From Tretioscincus oriximinensis (Eukaryota > Chordata > Lepidosauria > Squamata > Gymnophthalmidae): a stretch of 64,000 nt of DNA. Numbering within the stretch: the stretch's first letter is position 1; each line of letters begins with the position of its first letter. The position numbers and the translations under genes were made by a program. The notes beneath the pieces are model-generated. The model made no database searches. It had not been told where the DNA came from and saw nothing but the letters and a program-made list of their open reading frames with translations. This document shows, piece by piece, positions 11,950 through 23,670 of the stretch. Location: NCBI GenBank assembly GCA_022410635.1, contig JAJVDF010000456.1:490425-554424 (forward strand), in the 5' to 3' direction.

Positions 11950-12282
11950 CAGTGCTGGGAGTTTTCTGGGCCTGGAGCCCGAAAACCTTGGCCATTTGGA
12001 ATTATCTTCATGTGCGAATGGCGCATGGGGGATTTCAGAATGTCACTTTCGGGACGGGACCAGAAGTGACATCACTCTGGGCACCATTTTTGGAAGCAGA
12101 TACCAACCAGCAGTGTCATCATTTGTGATGTCACTACCGCCCTCAGGGTGTCCTTTCTGGATGAGGGTGTGGAAGTGACATCACAATGATTTGACTCCTG
12201 GCCCCGGTATATTTCCCGTACATTGCTGCACTCCGTATGAGAATGGTCAATCTGATAAACGTATATGATTCCCATCAATTGC
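11950..12282. mobile_element. TGACATCA-rich element with TIR-like ends, copy 2
   Basis: It begins CAGTGCTGGGA and carries 'ccagaagtgacatcactctgg', 'catcatttgtgatgtcact' and 'tggaagtgacatcacaatga' internally. It ends near 'gattcccatcaattg', the decayed equivalent of the 'gttcccagcactg' end in the 19958 copy. It is collinear with that copy over its full length. Confidence 0.7.
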
Positions 12283-12579
12283 TTCAGCGAATTCTATTTG
12301 CAATTTTTTTAATATCTCGAGTACGTTATACAGCCATCTGGATACCTAGCAGAGGTATCACCTTCCTTTTGAGAAAAGACTGAAAGCTGCATTTCTTGAA
12401 ATTCAGATATGTCAGGTTTGTATTTGAAGATGTTAGTTACCGAGACGTCTTGTCTTCTACTGAAGTATTCCAATTGCTCATGATTGACAACTGAGATTGC
12501 TAGTGGAACTCTAGAAGCCAGCCCTGGAAGCCATGTGATTTTCTGCCCTCTCACACAATGTATGTGGGATGCTCGTCTC

Positions 12580-12725
12580 GTGTATCTTGTGCCGTGATGT
12601 CACATCTGGTTCCCGGTGTCCATGAATAGTGACACTTTCAGTTCCATTCCCAAAAATGACATCACAAATGATGTCATTTCCAGGATGGGATCAAAAATGA
12701 TGTTACTGGTATATGCTTTCAAGTC
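12580..12725. mobile_element. TGACATCA-rich element, fragment
   Basis: 'gtgccgtgatgtcacatctgg', 'aaaatgacatcacaaatgatgtcatttccagg' and 'aaaatgatgttact' place this in the same family as 19958-20302. No termini are visible. Confidence 0.6.
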
Positions 12726-12855
12726 TCTCAGGATCTATTTTCCCTCCTTCGGTGAGTTAAAAGCCAGCAAAGAATGAACATGCCCTCAACACACATGAAG
12801 AAAATGCAGTAGCCGTCTTAAGAAGAGGGTAAGCCAGAAACCTCCCAGCTCTAGG

Positions 12856-12940
12856 CTATTTTGGATCCATCTTTCTTGTGTCGTTAGTATGCCGAATAAT
12901 CTGGCCTGCAAGGCTGGATAGAAGCTTCAGTTGTGAACTT
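12856..12940 (+). repeat. Direct duplicate, copy 1
   Basis: 'ctattttggatccatcttt...aaggctggatagaagcttcagttgtgaactt' recurs in the same orientation at 14127-14206, about 1.27 kb away, with a few substitutions and a short gap. It is either a local segmental duplication or two copies of an unnamed repeat. Confidence 0.8.
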
Positions 12941-13289
12941 CGAAAACTCTGGAATGTGCCAAGGAAGCAAATGTGCCTGAATGGCAGCAACACCTGTGGC
13001 AACAACTGGTGGAAAAGGGGCCTTTTGGTTGGGGCAGCTATTTCCAAAAGGGCTTAAGGCTTCAGAGGTGTGTCTTAGCCTTTGAATGGATCTGTGTTAA
13101 TTGCTTTAAAGCTGGGTGCTTGTTAGTCCTGAGAGTTTCCTTTTGGTTTTACAGAATAAGCCCAGAGTGCTGCAAAGATGAGAAATGATCTCCACGAGTT
13201 ATGCAAAAATGATACTATAGATTAAAATGAAAAGGTAATAAAGGCAATAACCAAGAGAATTCTATAGGCACTTCTTGGTCCTGTTGAAG

Positions 13290-13640
13290 TGAGTGACTTT
13301 ATTTATTTACATCTATATTCCCCCCCCCCATATTCAAGGTTCTCAGGGCAGATCACAATAAAAAAGATAGAAACAGATAAAAATAAAGCAATTTAAAAAT
13401 ACAGCCGTGCCTTCAAAGAGGAGGGAACATTTAGCTCAGGCAAAGGTGAGGATGAATAGCTGTGTCTTCACCAGGCATCTGAATGTGTACAGAGTAGGTA
13501 GGTGCCTGGCACAACTCCGAGGGGAGAGAATCCCACATCTTGGGGGCTGTCACAGAGAAGGCCACATGTGTCCACACCCCCTTGATGAGAGAAGGTGGTG
13601 GGACTGTCAGGAGAGCCTCATCAGAAGATCTTAGGGTGTG
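13290..13640 (-). mobile_element. L2-like LINE 3' region
   Basis: It starts with the antisense tail 'tttatttatttacatctatattcccccc...ggttctcagggcagatcac' and continues into the antisense RT C-terminus (on the - strand FSVTAPKMWDSLPSELCQAP, which resembles the FSVVAPILWNGLPPEARLAP at 24011-24448). Confidence 0.75.
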
Positions 13641-14126
13641 GGGAGGGACGTATGAATATTTCATTGAGGATAACATAAGAACATAAGAGGAGCTCCAGAA
13701 GTACCTAAAAAGAAAACATTCCAGTGTTTGCCACCATAGAGAAGTCTGCCCCCATAATCGCCCCTTCCCCCACTTATAATTTGCCACTCTTTTCAAAATA
13801 ACATTGACAATAAATACTACTACTTTCTATGTGGATAGAGAGGCTTGCCTAGGTTTGCATGATATGTAAATAATACTATGCTTGCGTATGCAGTGCGCAC
13901 AAAATAATTGTTTTATCAGTGCAAAAGGCAACAAAGAGAACAAGAACAATGGTTGCAAGCTGATTGTGGTATTGACAGATGCAGCACTTATTTTTAGAGT
14001 TAATTGAACCTTTTTATTTTGTTAATGCTTTTTAGACTGGATGATTCAAGTGGCTTTTAAAATCCTCCACTAGTTTTTTTTTTGTGTGTGTGTGTGCGCG
14101 CATTGCTCTTTTTAAGATCCCGTCTG

Positions 14127-14206
14127 CTATTTTGGATCCATCTTTGTCATTAGTATTCTAAATAATTTGGCCGACAAGGCTGGATAGAAGCTTCAGTTGT
14201 GAACTT
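14127..14206 (+). repeat. Direct duplicate, copy 2
   Basis: Partner of 12856-12940. It shares 'ttttggatccatctttgt...aaggctggatagaagcttcagttgtgaactt'. Confidence 0.8.
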
Positions 14207-14602
14207 CTGGACTGATTTATCTGCATTGCAGTTTGCAAGTTGCATTAAGGTGCACAATATACTTATTGCTACCCTGTCTGATTGTTTCCTGAAGACAGAC
14301 AAGTTTTCACGGGGCAGGGGGGGGGGGAGAATCTGGTTTATTCAAAAGTCCTTTCCAAGTTCATCGAATATCATCCTAAATGCCTAGTACAATAAAAATT
14401 GTACACCTAATAAGGTGCAATGAATAACAATAAATAAAAACATATACAGAACAAAGTAAGAATTAAATAAACAATTTTAAGCCTGCAAAGACCAAACAAA
14501 TGCCTCTTCCAATATGTTGTAACTGAAAAACATTTTTTCCTGGTCACAACAGCACTGTGTTCTCTATGGTGACCTTCTTGCTTTAGAATGGCTTCCCTTG
14601 TA

Positions 14603-14793
14603 GGCTGACCTGATGACCTCTTTTGGGATGTGTGTTGAAAACCCGGTTTTGGGGTGCTTCCTGTTTTTTTCTGAGGATTTTTTTTTTCCNAAAAAGATTT
14701 TTGCTGAGAATATTTTTTTTAAAAAAACATTTCCTCAGAAAAAAATTGGGAGGCACCCCAAAACCAGGTTTTCAACCCCCCACCTGGTCAGCG
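14603..14793. mobile_element. TA-flanked foldback MITE 'A', copy 2
   Basis: A 191-bp inverted repeat with TA at 14601-14602 and 14794-14795. Its ends are GGCTGACCTGATGACC and the inverse CACCTGGTCAGCG. The interior mirrors 'aaaacccggttttggggtgc' with 'gcaccccaaaaccaggtttt'. It sits directly upstream of L1-derived sequence. Confidence 0.8.
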
Positions 14794-14804
14794 TACGAGG
14801 TACA

Positions 14805-15295
14805 CCAGGCTCACATTTCTAGAATGTGTTGGCATGGATGCCAACAAAGAGGCATTTTCATACACATGGTATGGGAATGTTAAAAAGGTAGAAGCATTTT
14901 GGGGAAGAGTGGAAAGAGAAGTAAATAGTGTATTTAATTTACAATTAAGTATAACTAGCAAGATGACTGTGTTACATGGGGATTTGGAAAATATTACATC
15001 TGAAAATGCAAGGAATATTATAGATAACATGTGCTCAGACTGTTTTAGTGTTTGGATGAAAGAATAGTACAAAATGATCAATCCAGAAGATTTATGATAA
15101 TGTGATTGCACCGGCAGTCTCTAATTGTAGAATTAATGGTCCAAAATAATAATAAAATAAGGGATTGTAAACAGAAATGGTTAATTGTAAAAAAATATTT
15201 AGGGGCAAAATTAAGGAGTGAAGAAATTAAATTGAGGTTAAGATTGATTTTCCAGATGTGAGCCCCTCTTGAATATTGAAAGCAATGTAAANAAG
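14805..15295 (+). mobile_element. L1 LINE ORF2 3' fragment
   Basis: The encoded peptide reads CWHGCQQRGIFIHMVWEC followed by KKVEAFWGRV. It matches the C-terminal cysteine motif region of vertebrate L1 ORF2 (CW..C...GTF.HMWW.C....FW). A stop follows at about 15067, and the rest is decayed. The element is 5' truncated, so no active protein is expected. Confidence 0.75.
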
Positions 15296-15359
15296 GGAGA
15301 GGGCGTTCAGAGGGGGAAAATGATCAAAATACTGTGTAAATGTAAGAAACAAATTGTTG

Positions 15360-15822
15360 TATAAATATACAACCTCCCTTATGAAGTCAGGCTACAACAT
15401 CTTGGCCTCATCAGCNTCGAAAGATGGTTTTTAAGAATTGAACTGTATGAAATCATGCATGGAATGGACCAGTGAGCCTGCCTTGAAACTGATGGACAGA
15501 CAAAGTATTTTTTTCATTTAGTAAGTTCCACAGGTCATTGGCCTGTGGAACTTACTTTCAGAAGAGGTTGTGGTAGCTAGTAGCCTGGATAGCTTTAAGA
15601 CAGGATTACACAGTTTATGGACACTGCCAAGGGTATAAATAGCTACTGGGAGGGATCTTTTGGAACTGCCTCCGGGATGAAGTAACAGGCAGGATTCCTA
15701 AAATACCATTTGCAGGGAGTTGAAAACAGGTGAAAGTGGAATTGGTGGGCCATTGTGTAAGACAGAATGCTGGACTAGATAGCTGTGGCCCCATTCAGCA
15801 GGGCTCCTCTTATGTTCTTATG
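15360..15822 (+). mobile_element. CR1 LINE 3' end
   Basis: The sense CR1 C-terminus and 3'UTR are recognisable: 'cctcccttatgaagtcaggct', 'cgaaagatggtttttaaga', 'atgcatggaatgga', 'agctttaagacaggatta', 'ggactagatagctgtggcc'. It ends in the CR1 tail 'ctcctcttatgttcttatg'. A 15-bp hairpin (15520-15556) has replaced part of the consensus. Confidence 0.85.
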
Positions 15823-16850
15823 CAAAGATCAGTAAAGTATTTTGAAACAAAAAGGAAGGAAGAAAAAAGAAAGGACATACCTCATCTGGGTCCTTGTGAC
15901 AATAAGTTATTACCTTGGAAACGATCCTCATGCANTATGTGGGGATACACTAAACCCAAGGTAGTGGTCACATTGGAATAAAATACCCAGATGTGTGCAC
16001 TGTGCTATGAAAGGAATAAGCATCCAGCTGTTAAAGTACCCGTCTTATCACTCTTCTTCCATGTTGTGTCAAGAAGTAATTGCAGGATTCAAACACGATC
16101 CCGCATTTTCCTGTCTTTGGAGAGAACCTTAAAAAGTGGAATCTGGATTATGGGAATATGGGCAAATGGGTGGGTCATACACATACTCATGGATATATTT
16201 TCTGTCAGCCTGATTTGGTGGTCTCTTATAGTACCTAAAATCAGGTAGGTGCATCAGCTTTCATATCAGCTTTAATGTCCCCAGTGAATGCGAATTTAAT
16301 AACTCTGGGCAATTGGATCTTTGACTCCTCAGAATAAATGCTAAAACAATTAACAGCCATAAGAAAACTTAAAATATGTTGGTCTGTTTTTCAAAGATGT
16401 GAGTTAACTCTACACATCTAATGATGTGAAGCAGTCCTTGTAATGTACTCTGGTTGAACTTAATAAGTCTATAAATAATAATCGTACAGTGTAGCTGCAG
16501 AATATAATACGCAGGACTTTAAATCATGTTCTACAAAAGCGCAGTGCATGTCATGACAATGTAACTGGTAGTATATTGTGGTGTAACTGTAGGCATGCTC
16601 GTAAAAGCTTCGAGAAAGCTGCTTCCAGGTACAGAGTTTGCAGGATGTCAAGAATCAATTGCTTGGTGACTGCTGAGCTGATTGCAACATTTGTGTAATG
16701 CTATAGTTTTTCTCCCTCAAACCATTATGTTGTGCTAAACTGTATTAGGCAAATAATGCCCACCTATGGAAAACTGGGCCTCGGAGAAACCACAGGGGCC
16801 CAGTCTATCTATGTAAGGATTTCTNCCAGTGGGGAGACAAAAAATTCANG

Positions 16851-17045
16851 CTCTTGAAGCATGAATGGCGCAGTGAGTTAAGAGATGGGCTTTCAAGCTT
16901 TCAGATCGAGAGATCCGTCTCAAAGCCTTGTGTCGGCTGTCGAGAGGGGTGAGCACCCTCTACTGACCTCAGCGTCAGCCAGCTCAGCTGTTTTGAAAGC
17001 AAAGAAATTTGCAAGTAGATTCATGAGTACCACCACTAATAATTG
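16851..17045 (+). mobile_element. SINE-1 fragment (tRNA head and body)
   Basis: 'gcatgaatggcgcagtgagttaagag' head, a degraded B box 'gatccgtctcaaagcct', then the body 'gtgagcaccctctactgacctcag...ttgcaagtagattcatgagtacca'. The LINE-type tail is missing. Confidence 0.7.
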
Positions 17046-17122
17046 CTGCCACAAACAGCAATCATGCAATACAGAGGCCTAGGCAGACCTAGGAATCGGA
17101 AAGGCCAGCAAGGGGACCTGTA

Positions 17123-17240
17123 GCATTTGAAGACTAACAGGAAGTAGATGCATCTATATCTGAAGAAGTAGACAGGGCTACGAAAGCTCCTGCCACCTTC
17201 CTTTCTCCTGTTAGCCTCCAGGCACTACAAGCCACCTTGC
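17123..17240 (+). mobile_element. Penelope-like element fragment with hammerhead-like core
   Basis: The phrases 'ctgaagaagtagac...ctacgaaagctcctgcc', 'ctcctgttagcctccaggcactacaagccaccttgctgg' belong to the terminal repeat of reptile Penelope-like retroelements. Positions 17160-17185 contain CTGAAGA, a self-complementary stem (GTAGAC/GCTAC) and GAAA, the conserved hammerhead core arrangement. Confidence 0.65.
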
Positions 17241-18699
17241 TGGAATCCCAGTATATAGTGAGCTAATTCTGGGTTTGAGGTTCTGTTTGGACACAGGCTA
17301 AGGGAGAATCTGCATGTTCTCAGTTTAAGATCTCATTGGAACTCTTCACCCCCCCTTTTTTTTTTTGCATTTAAGAACAGAGCTTTGCTCACCAAAGCTT
17401 GAGGCCTCTACACAGTACTGAGGACTCAGTGAAGACTATTATACCATTCTGCTGTCCTTTCCCCCCCTGGTGCTTTTTATGATTTGCCTTTGTCCTAGAA
17501 CATGACGGTTATCAGCATGCAAGGGAGAGGTCCAGAGCGTATTCTAGAGTTCTGGATTTTTTTGCTGAAAAATTAATGAGCAGCTGGTTCCAAGAAACAC
17601 CCACCAACCCCATCGCCCCTCTGCCCCAGTCACTCTTAATGTCTGGCACAGCAGAAGCGGTAACAGTCTAGGAAGTTCTGATATATTGATGTGAATGGGC
17701 GGAAAGAGGCTGGCAACAGTCATGGCCAGTAATCCCGCAACTTGTTCCACAGCCAAAGAGACTCATACTGGCCATATATTATTAAACAGGCTCTTCAGAG
17801 AAGGAAATAGGTTTGTTCTTTCTATTTTTTGAAAAGCGCTTTTAGCCCTAAAAGCTACCTACAAAGCAAAGCAAAATACATCTCTTTTTATTTTATTGCT
17901 TAGTTTTCCCCGCTGCTTGTCTGCTACTACTAAGTAGAGGGCTACAGACATGAGAAAAGGATTCAGTAAAACTATACAATACAATGCAAAATCATTTGTA
18001 AAATAGTCAAAACCATAGATGCGAAATTTTAGGTGGTGAAATGCAAGCCAGCAATCCTCACTCAGTCTGGAGGAAGAGTAGTAATAGTAGTAGTTCAGGG
18101 ATAGTATCCCTGCCAGGTTACACTAAAATCTAGTAAAAGGCTGTTAACTTGTTGGGAGGATGGCCCATTGTCTTTTCAATTGAGAACGTTCTAGGAAGGA
18201 CCAGTATTGACAGCTCATTGACCAAAGGCTTGGGCCCACGTTTTGAAAGAGTGGAGCTTTGCCTAATCGCTGTTCCAATTCCAAAGCAATTGCTGATCAT
18301 CAAGTTGAACAGTATTTGTTTCTCAGAACACTGACTGAAGGCGTGATCATTATTCTACTTTTCTCAACCCAGAGGAGAGATTCAGCATGGCTTACACAGC
18401 CTTCTGTTCTTCTCTTCGGAACAGATACATGGTGAAGTTGGTAGGTCTGAGAAGGTTCCAAAGAATTGTGACTAAGCCAAGATTCACCTGCTGGCTTCAT
18501 GGAGAAGTGCAGAATCAAATTGGGAGATTACCATAAGACTAACCATAAAATTAAATTGGCTCTCAGTACCTTAAGTGANTACTGTACTCAGGTCCTGAAA
18601 TAGTGCCAAAACCTGCTGTTGCTGACCTGTGGCGTAGAGAGTTTAGGCAGAATATAAGTATAAATAATGCATTCTGGAAGCTTCACCTTCAAAAATGGT

Positions 18700-19250
18700 C
18701 TCCATAAATTGTGACGCACAGAACGCTCCAGAGAGTCTCAGGGCACCAATATGTTATTAGAGAGGGTTCTAATAACTGTGATTGTTAAGGTAATAAGTAA
18801 GTAAGGTTCTGTCACTGGAATGGTAGATCACAGACTAAACATAAGATAACAGTGTGAAGCAGCTGTAAAATGGGCAAACACAGTCTTGGGGTGTATTAAG
18901 AGGAGCACAGATTTTCAGTCATGTGAAGTAATTATTCTTCTCTACAGTACTTTNGTAAGACCACCTTTAGAATACTGAGACAAATTTAGCCCCCTTCCCC
19001 CCTGATTTAAAAGAGACATTGATAAACAGGAGCAGGTTTAGAAGACCGTTAGAAGGATGGTGAATGGTATGGAAACCATGTGCTGTGGGGAACGGTTATA
19101 GGATCTGGGGGTGTTTAGTCTGCAAAAGAGAAGACTGAAAGGAGACCGTATACTGCCTACAAATATCTGAAGGGCTGTCACAGAGCAGAGGAACCAGCAT
19201 TGTTCTCATAGCCTCCTTTCTTGATGAAAGGCAGGTAAAAGATTGTGGGA
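18700..19250 (+). mobile_element. CR1-like LINE 3' fragment
   Basis: 'aatgggcaaacacagtcttggggtgtattaagagg', 'gtaagaccacctttagaatactga' and 'aaaagagaagactgaaaggagaccgta...ctacaaatatctgaagggctgtcaca' are typical decayed CR1 ORF2 C-terminal and 3'UTR text. It is frame-broken throughout. Confidence 0.75.
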
Positions 19251-19957
19251 TAGATTTCTTTGTTAAATTATTTTTATATTGTTTTATGTTGTTTTATTAT
19301 TTTTATCATTTTTGTTGTTACCTATTAAAATAATTAATGGGTTTTGGTTTATTTCCATTGTAATTCAGTGCTAAGATATCTGCTCTTTGGGAGTCAAGTA
19401 TACTTCTGCAATATCTCCAATAAGACAAGCATATCAGCGTTCAGCATTTCTAATTCTCCTTGTATTTCCCACACACTTCATCTTCTCCAATTTGTTTTTC
19501 TGAGTGGGAGTATTTCATATGCAAATTCCATTGACTATTCACATACTTCCTTAAATTTGTATTTTAATTCCAACAAGCTTGTCCCTGAGCAAGAATTAAT
19601 GTATTTTCTTTCCCAGATTTTGCTGGAGTGGTATAGCAGAAGAATCCCCTTGTCTCATAAAGTTTGTGTCTGCAGGAGTCTGGAAGTTGAGTCAGTGGAA
19701 TCTATCCTGCTATTCTGCTAGGTTTTCTTCCGGGCCAAGTTACTATTTGGTTAAACCCCTTTTGTCTGCGTTGCTAGGGAAAGCCAATCGATAGAATATA
19801 AAATATTTATTGTCAGGTAATATCTGTAGGGTGACTTTACATCTGAAAGATGGACATGATTGTCTTTTGCAAGTAACTGAAGGAAAACCCCAGAAAGAAA
19901 GACTGTAATTCATGCTGTCTGGTGGCAGAATGCGAGATGTGAAATAGTTGAAGTAAC

Positions 19958-20302
19958 CAGTGCTGGGAATTTTCTGCCTGGAAATCTCCTAGTGGGAGCC
20001 TGAGAATCTCATACATTTGGAGTTTTGTTTGGAGGAATTTTGTGATGTCACCTCTTGGGTGGGACCAGAAATGACATCACTCCAGACACTGTTCGTGGAA
20101 GCAGCCACCAGAAAGCGACATCATTTGTGATGACAGTTCCGCCCCTGGGGCGCTCTTTCTGGAAGCAGTGATGTCATCCTGCCCCCCCTGCCCCCAATGG
20201 TGTCACCCCCCCACCCCATCATTTCTGCACGTGACTTGTACTCTGCATGAAAATGGAGAATCTCAGAAAACGTACAAGTTTGTCATGCAGTTCCCAGCAC
20301 TG
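19958..20302. mobile_element. TGACATCA-rich DNA transposon, best copy
   Basis: A 345-bp element with inverted termini CAGTGCTGGGAA (19958) and TTCCCAGCACTG (ending 20302). Internally it has at least five TGACATCA or TGATGTCA words. The ends start CAGTG like hAT elements, but I could not read a convincing 8-bp target duplication (gaagtaac against gttcaaac), so the superfamily is open. Confidence 0.75.
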
Positions 20303-20539
20303 GTTCAAACAAGGCAGACTTGATCTTTGGGGAGAAGAGGAATTTATAGAAAAAAGTGCAGTTTAATAGTCATCCCAGTTGTATAGAGAGATATACAGGT
20401 CCATCAGTGGTCCAGGCAATGTTTTAAACAACGTTGAACTTTTCAGCTGGCCTCAGCAACTCAGGCTTGAGTCTTCTTGCCTGAATCGCCAACTCAGTGC
20501 ACACTTCCAGTGCACAGTGGTGCTGAAAAAATAAAATAC

Positions 20540-20960
20540 TAGGGATCATTAGGAAAGGAGTAGAGAATAGGTCAGCAAGCATTCTGCGCCTCTTTATAAA
20601 TCTAGGATGAGATCGCATTCGGACTATAAGGTACACCTCAGAGAGAATACCTCGAAGCAGGGAATGGTGCAGAAAAGGTAACAAGAACGATCAAGGGTCT
20701 GTAACGCTTCCTTATGAAATCAGGCTGAAATATTTAGGTCTCTTTAGCTTTGAAAGATGGTGTTTAAGAGGTGATTGGATTGAAGTATATAAAATCATGC
20801 ATGGGATGGAAAAGGGGATTAGAAAAAAAATCCTATTTTTGCACACAACTAGAACCAGTGGCATTCTATGGAATTAACGGGCAGGAGAATTAGGACTGAC
20901 AAGGGGAAACATTTTTCCATCTATAGGGTCATTTGTCTATGGAATTTACTACCATTTAAT
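20540..20960 (+). mobile_element. CR1 LINE 3' region
   Basis: 'ggatcattaggaaaggagtagag', 'gcctctttataaatct', 'tggtgcagaaaaggtaacaagaacgatcaa', 'ttatgaaatcaggctg' and 'aaatcatgcatgggatgga' follow CR1 order in sense. A deletion lies between the 'aaatct' and 'gtgcag' blocks. Confidence 0.8.
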
Positions 20961-21164
20961 TCCTTTATTTCTCATAATTTTTGCTGTAGAAAAATAAAAT
21001 ATAAAAACATGTAAAGAATTTAAAAGTGATTCTTCTTACAGTGATGTAACATACTCAAAATGCTCTGAACCACTTGAAGTTATCTACCATCGTTGTCTTT
21101 TTGTATTCTGTCTTTTCCATATTAGACTCAAAGATGGTTCACAAATAAACAGTGAATTATTGTG

Positions 21165-21505
21165 AAAGACGGAGAGGAGACCTGGTAGGGGCCTACAGAT
21201 ACCTGAAGGGCAGTCGCAGAGCAGAGGGATCAGCTTTGTTCTCATTGGCACATGGAAGGATTAGAATCAATGGGATGAAACTGCAAGGGAGTAGATTTAG
21301 ATTAGATATCAAAAAATGTTTTTCATAGGAAGGGGGATAAATCAGTGGAACAGGTTGCCACAGGAGGTTCTCATTTGATGGACATCTTCAAACAGTCTGT
21401 TCAGCCACCTGTCTGGGATGGTTTGTGAATCCTACATTGAACAAGGGGTTGGATCCCATGACCCTAGAGATCCCTTCCAACTATAGTACCCTATGATTCT
21501 ATAAA
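21165..21505 (+). mobile_element. CR1 LINE 3' end (ATTCTAT-tail subfamily)
   Basis: 'acctggtaggggcctacagatacctgaagggcagtc', 'gggatgaaactgcaagggagtagatttagattagatat', 'gtggaacaggttgccacagg' and the tail 'cccttccaactatagtaccctatgattctat' are the bird/reptile CR1 3' end. Confidence 0.85.
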
Positions 21506-22542
21506 GCAAAATAACGTAACCACACATCAGTTTATGATCTACATGTGTTATTGGGGAGCATTGAACTATGATTAACTCTGAATGCGTGGACATTTCTGGG
21601 CAGTTCTCTTGGTAGTGATACTGTAGTATTTTGCCAGTCACTTACTTCCAGCAAGTAGCTAGGGATCAAACTGGAAAATCTTCCCTTTCCTGTCATATAA
21701 TTCTTTCCTCTCCTGTGATATAAACCGCAAAATCAGTAGAAAAAGAACAATTTTTCAAATGCATGCATAGATCAAATGCAGCTGTTCTCCCTTGTGAAGT
21801 ATCTAACAGTTCTCAAGCCTGGACAATTGTTTTATGTATAGGTCTTCTCTTGTGTAGTGAAGATGAGCCAGAGAGACATTCTGGTTGTGATTCCCACGGA
21901 GTGGGCAGGAGACAACTAGGGGAACCGGCTCAGACATGATAGAATCATCTCTGGAGGCCATTTCCATAGCAGGAGTTCTAGTCAATTTAGTGCCTTTTGT
22001 ATAGAGACTGATTTTTAGAACTAGTGGGAGCCAGTCACAATGCATACACGCTATGTCTAAATGGCCACTATGAATGGAATTATTCCCTCAAGACTTCTTC
22101 AGAGATCATCTTCATTTTGAAGCCAATATTCCTTGTCCTGTTCCTGAGGGCAGCTGTTTGGGGGCTTCTCCATCATAACATGGAGGAACGTTCAAACTGC
22201 ATGCTCCTCTCCTTCAATTACAAAACTAACAGAAGCATTTTTTTAAATTTCTTCTTGAGAGCTGTGATATAGCGTATCTTGCAAAACTCTGCAGAGAGGA
22301 ATTAAATGTCGCTTCCTCTTCTAATTAGGACTTTCGGGAAATAATTGATTGTAGACTGCAGTAAACTGATGTGTAGAGTTTGATAGTGCTTAGGGTAAAG
22401 ATTTTACCTAGTCAGTTCAACTGCGTCATTAGAAGGCAGTTGGACTCAGTTACGGTAAGTATAGCATCAGTAAATCTTCCTTTTGAAATAATTATAATAG
22501 AATATTATTNCTATGCTGTTGAGGTTCCAATAGATGGATCTC

Positions 22543-22860
22543 CGAGACAGCTTCCTGCTAGCAGAAAAGTTGTTTCCATGGATTGGGACTAAGCGCAGAT
22601 TGGCTGAGAGAGTACCCTTCTGCCCATCACTAAGAGCTGTAATCTGCAGGTCAAGGGCCTGCATGGGCTGGGCCAAATAGGCTGCCTGTTGCTTGGACTA
22701 CACTTCCCAGTAGGGCCTGCCGCCAGCACAGCAACAGCTCTGTTTCACTTTCTTCACATTGGAAGTTGCTACTGCTACTTCATGAAGTTGCTAGGTATCT
22801 AAACTTTTAAATAAGCATGTGTCACTGTGAAAAAACAGCATAGAAAAGCAGGCAAAACTA
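22543..22860 (+). repeat. Unnamed interspersed repeat, copy 1
   Basis: 'ttcctgctagcagaaaagttgtttcc...gggactaagcgcagattggct...gcctgttgcttggactacacttcccag...aataagcatgtgtcactgtgaaaaaacagcataga' is collinear with 36990-37350. No ORF, TIR or LTR boundary is clear. Confidence 0.65.
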
Positions 22861-23670
22861 TAACTGACTAGTGGGTGACCCCCAAAAAATCAGGATTAGT
22901 TTGTGTGCCTTGCCAGGTGGGGACATAGCGACCATAGGGCAATCTGGGGCTCCACCCCAGGGCCTCAGAGGTTTGGCCGTTAGGGGCCCTCCCANTGAGC
23001 TTGAGTCCTCCCTCCCATCCTTGCTCCTCTCGTTATTTTCAAGCCTTTCAACGCCACGCTGGGTCACTTACGTTCTAATTACTGCTTATTGGCAGCTCAT
23101 GGTGCAGTAATTACGTCAAGAGACCCAATTGCACAGTGCTGAAGAGCTTAAAAAGAAGATAAGAAACGGGGTGGGAGGGAGCCATGGAGGGAAGGGGACC
23201 CTTTGTAAATCTGCCCCGGGGCCCAAGTGCCTAGCTTCGCTAATGCTATTGGGCCAGCTGCGCAGTGCAGGCTGGGGTGCAAAAGGGGAGGAGCGGCCCT
23301 TTTGCAGCAGCACAGGGGATGATGTTCCTGTCATTGTCCAGTGATCTCTGTTTGAAGTGATAGGTGTTTCCTTGACTCGTCTGGCATAGAGATTCGGTTG
23401 TTTTGTTTTTTTATTTTTTAAGATACACATAAAGCCAGAAACAAAAATGCTGCCAGAAGATGAAAAACTGGAAGCTGCTCGTTTGTGACTGTTGACTAAC
23501 TGGCACCTGGTCTATAGGGGTGGTTAGGTGAGAAACACACAAGACTTCACAGCCTAACTAGCGGATGCTCCAAAGGGCGTGTTCTGTCCTGCATTGTTAG
23601 GAAGGATGTTGGTCCAAATAACTTTTAGCAAACAGCAATAATGAAATATTCTGTTGTATGTTTTTAACAG

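Larger units (their letters stand above)
770..23670 (+). other. MNAT1: MNAT1 intron between the exons at 644 and 23671
   Basis: A 22.9-kb intron running from gtaaga (770) to tttttaacag (23661-23670). Its repeats are listed separately. The larger stretches where I see no gene or confidently named repeat are 2600-4000, 5000-5880, 5920-6375, 6850-7930, 8330-9240, 9403-10680, 15830-16850, 17240-18690 and 21510-22540. They are AT-rich, with short ORFs that lack any family signature. The phrase 'gtgcatctcactaaattagaa' at about 1059 resembles the end of a widespread vertebrate DNA transposon, but it is too short to name. Confidence 0.9.

Noticed and set aside
14329..14470. Possible match between 14330-14460 and 44345-44480 AT-rich 'tttattcaa/ataaataaaaa' text
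   Set aside because: Similarity is mostly composition; no collinear blocks could be followed by eye.
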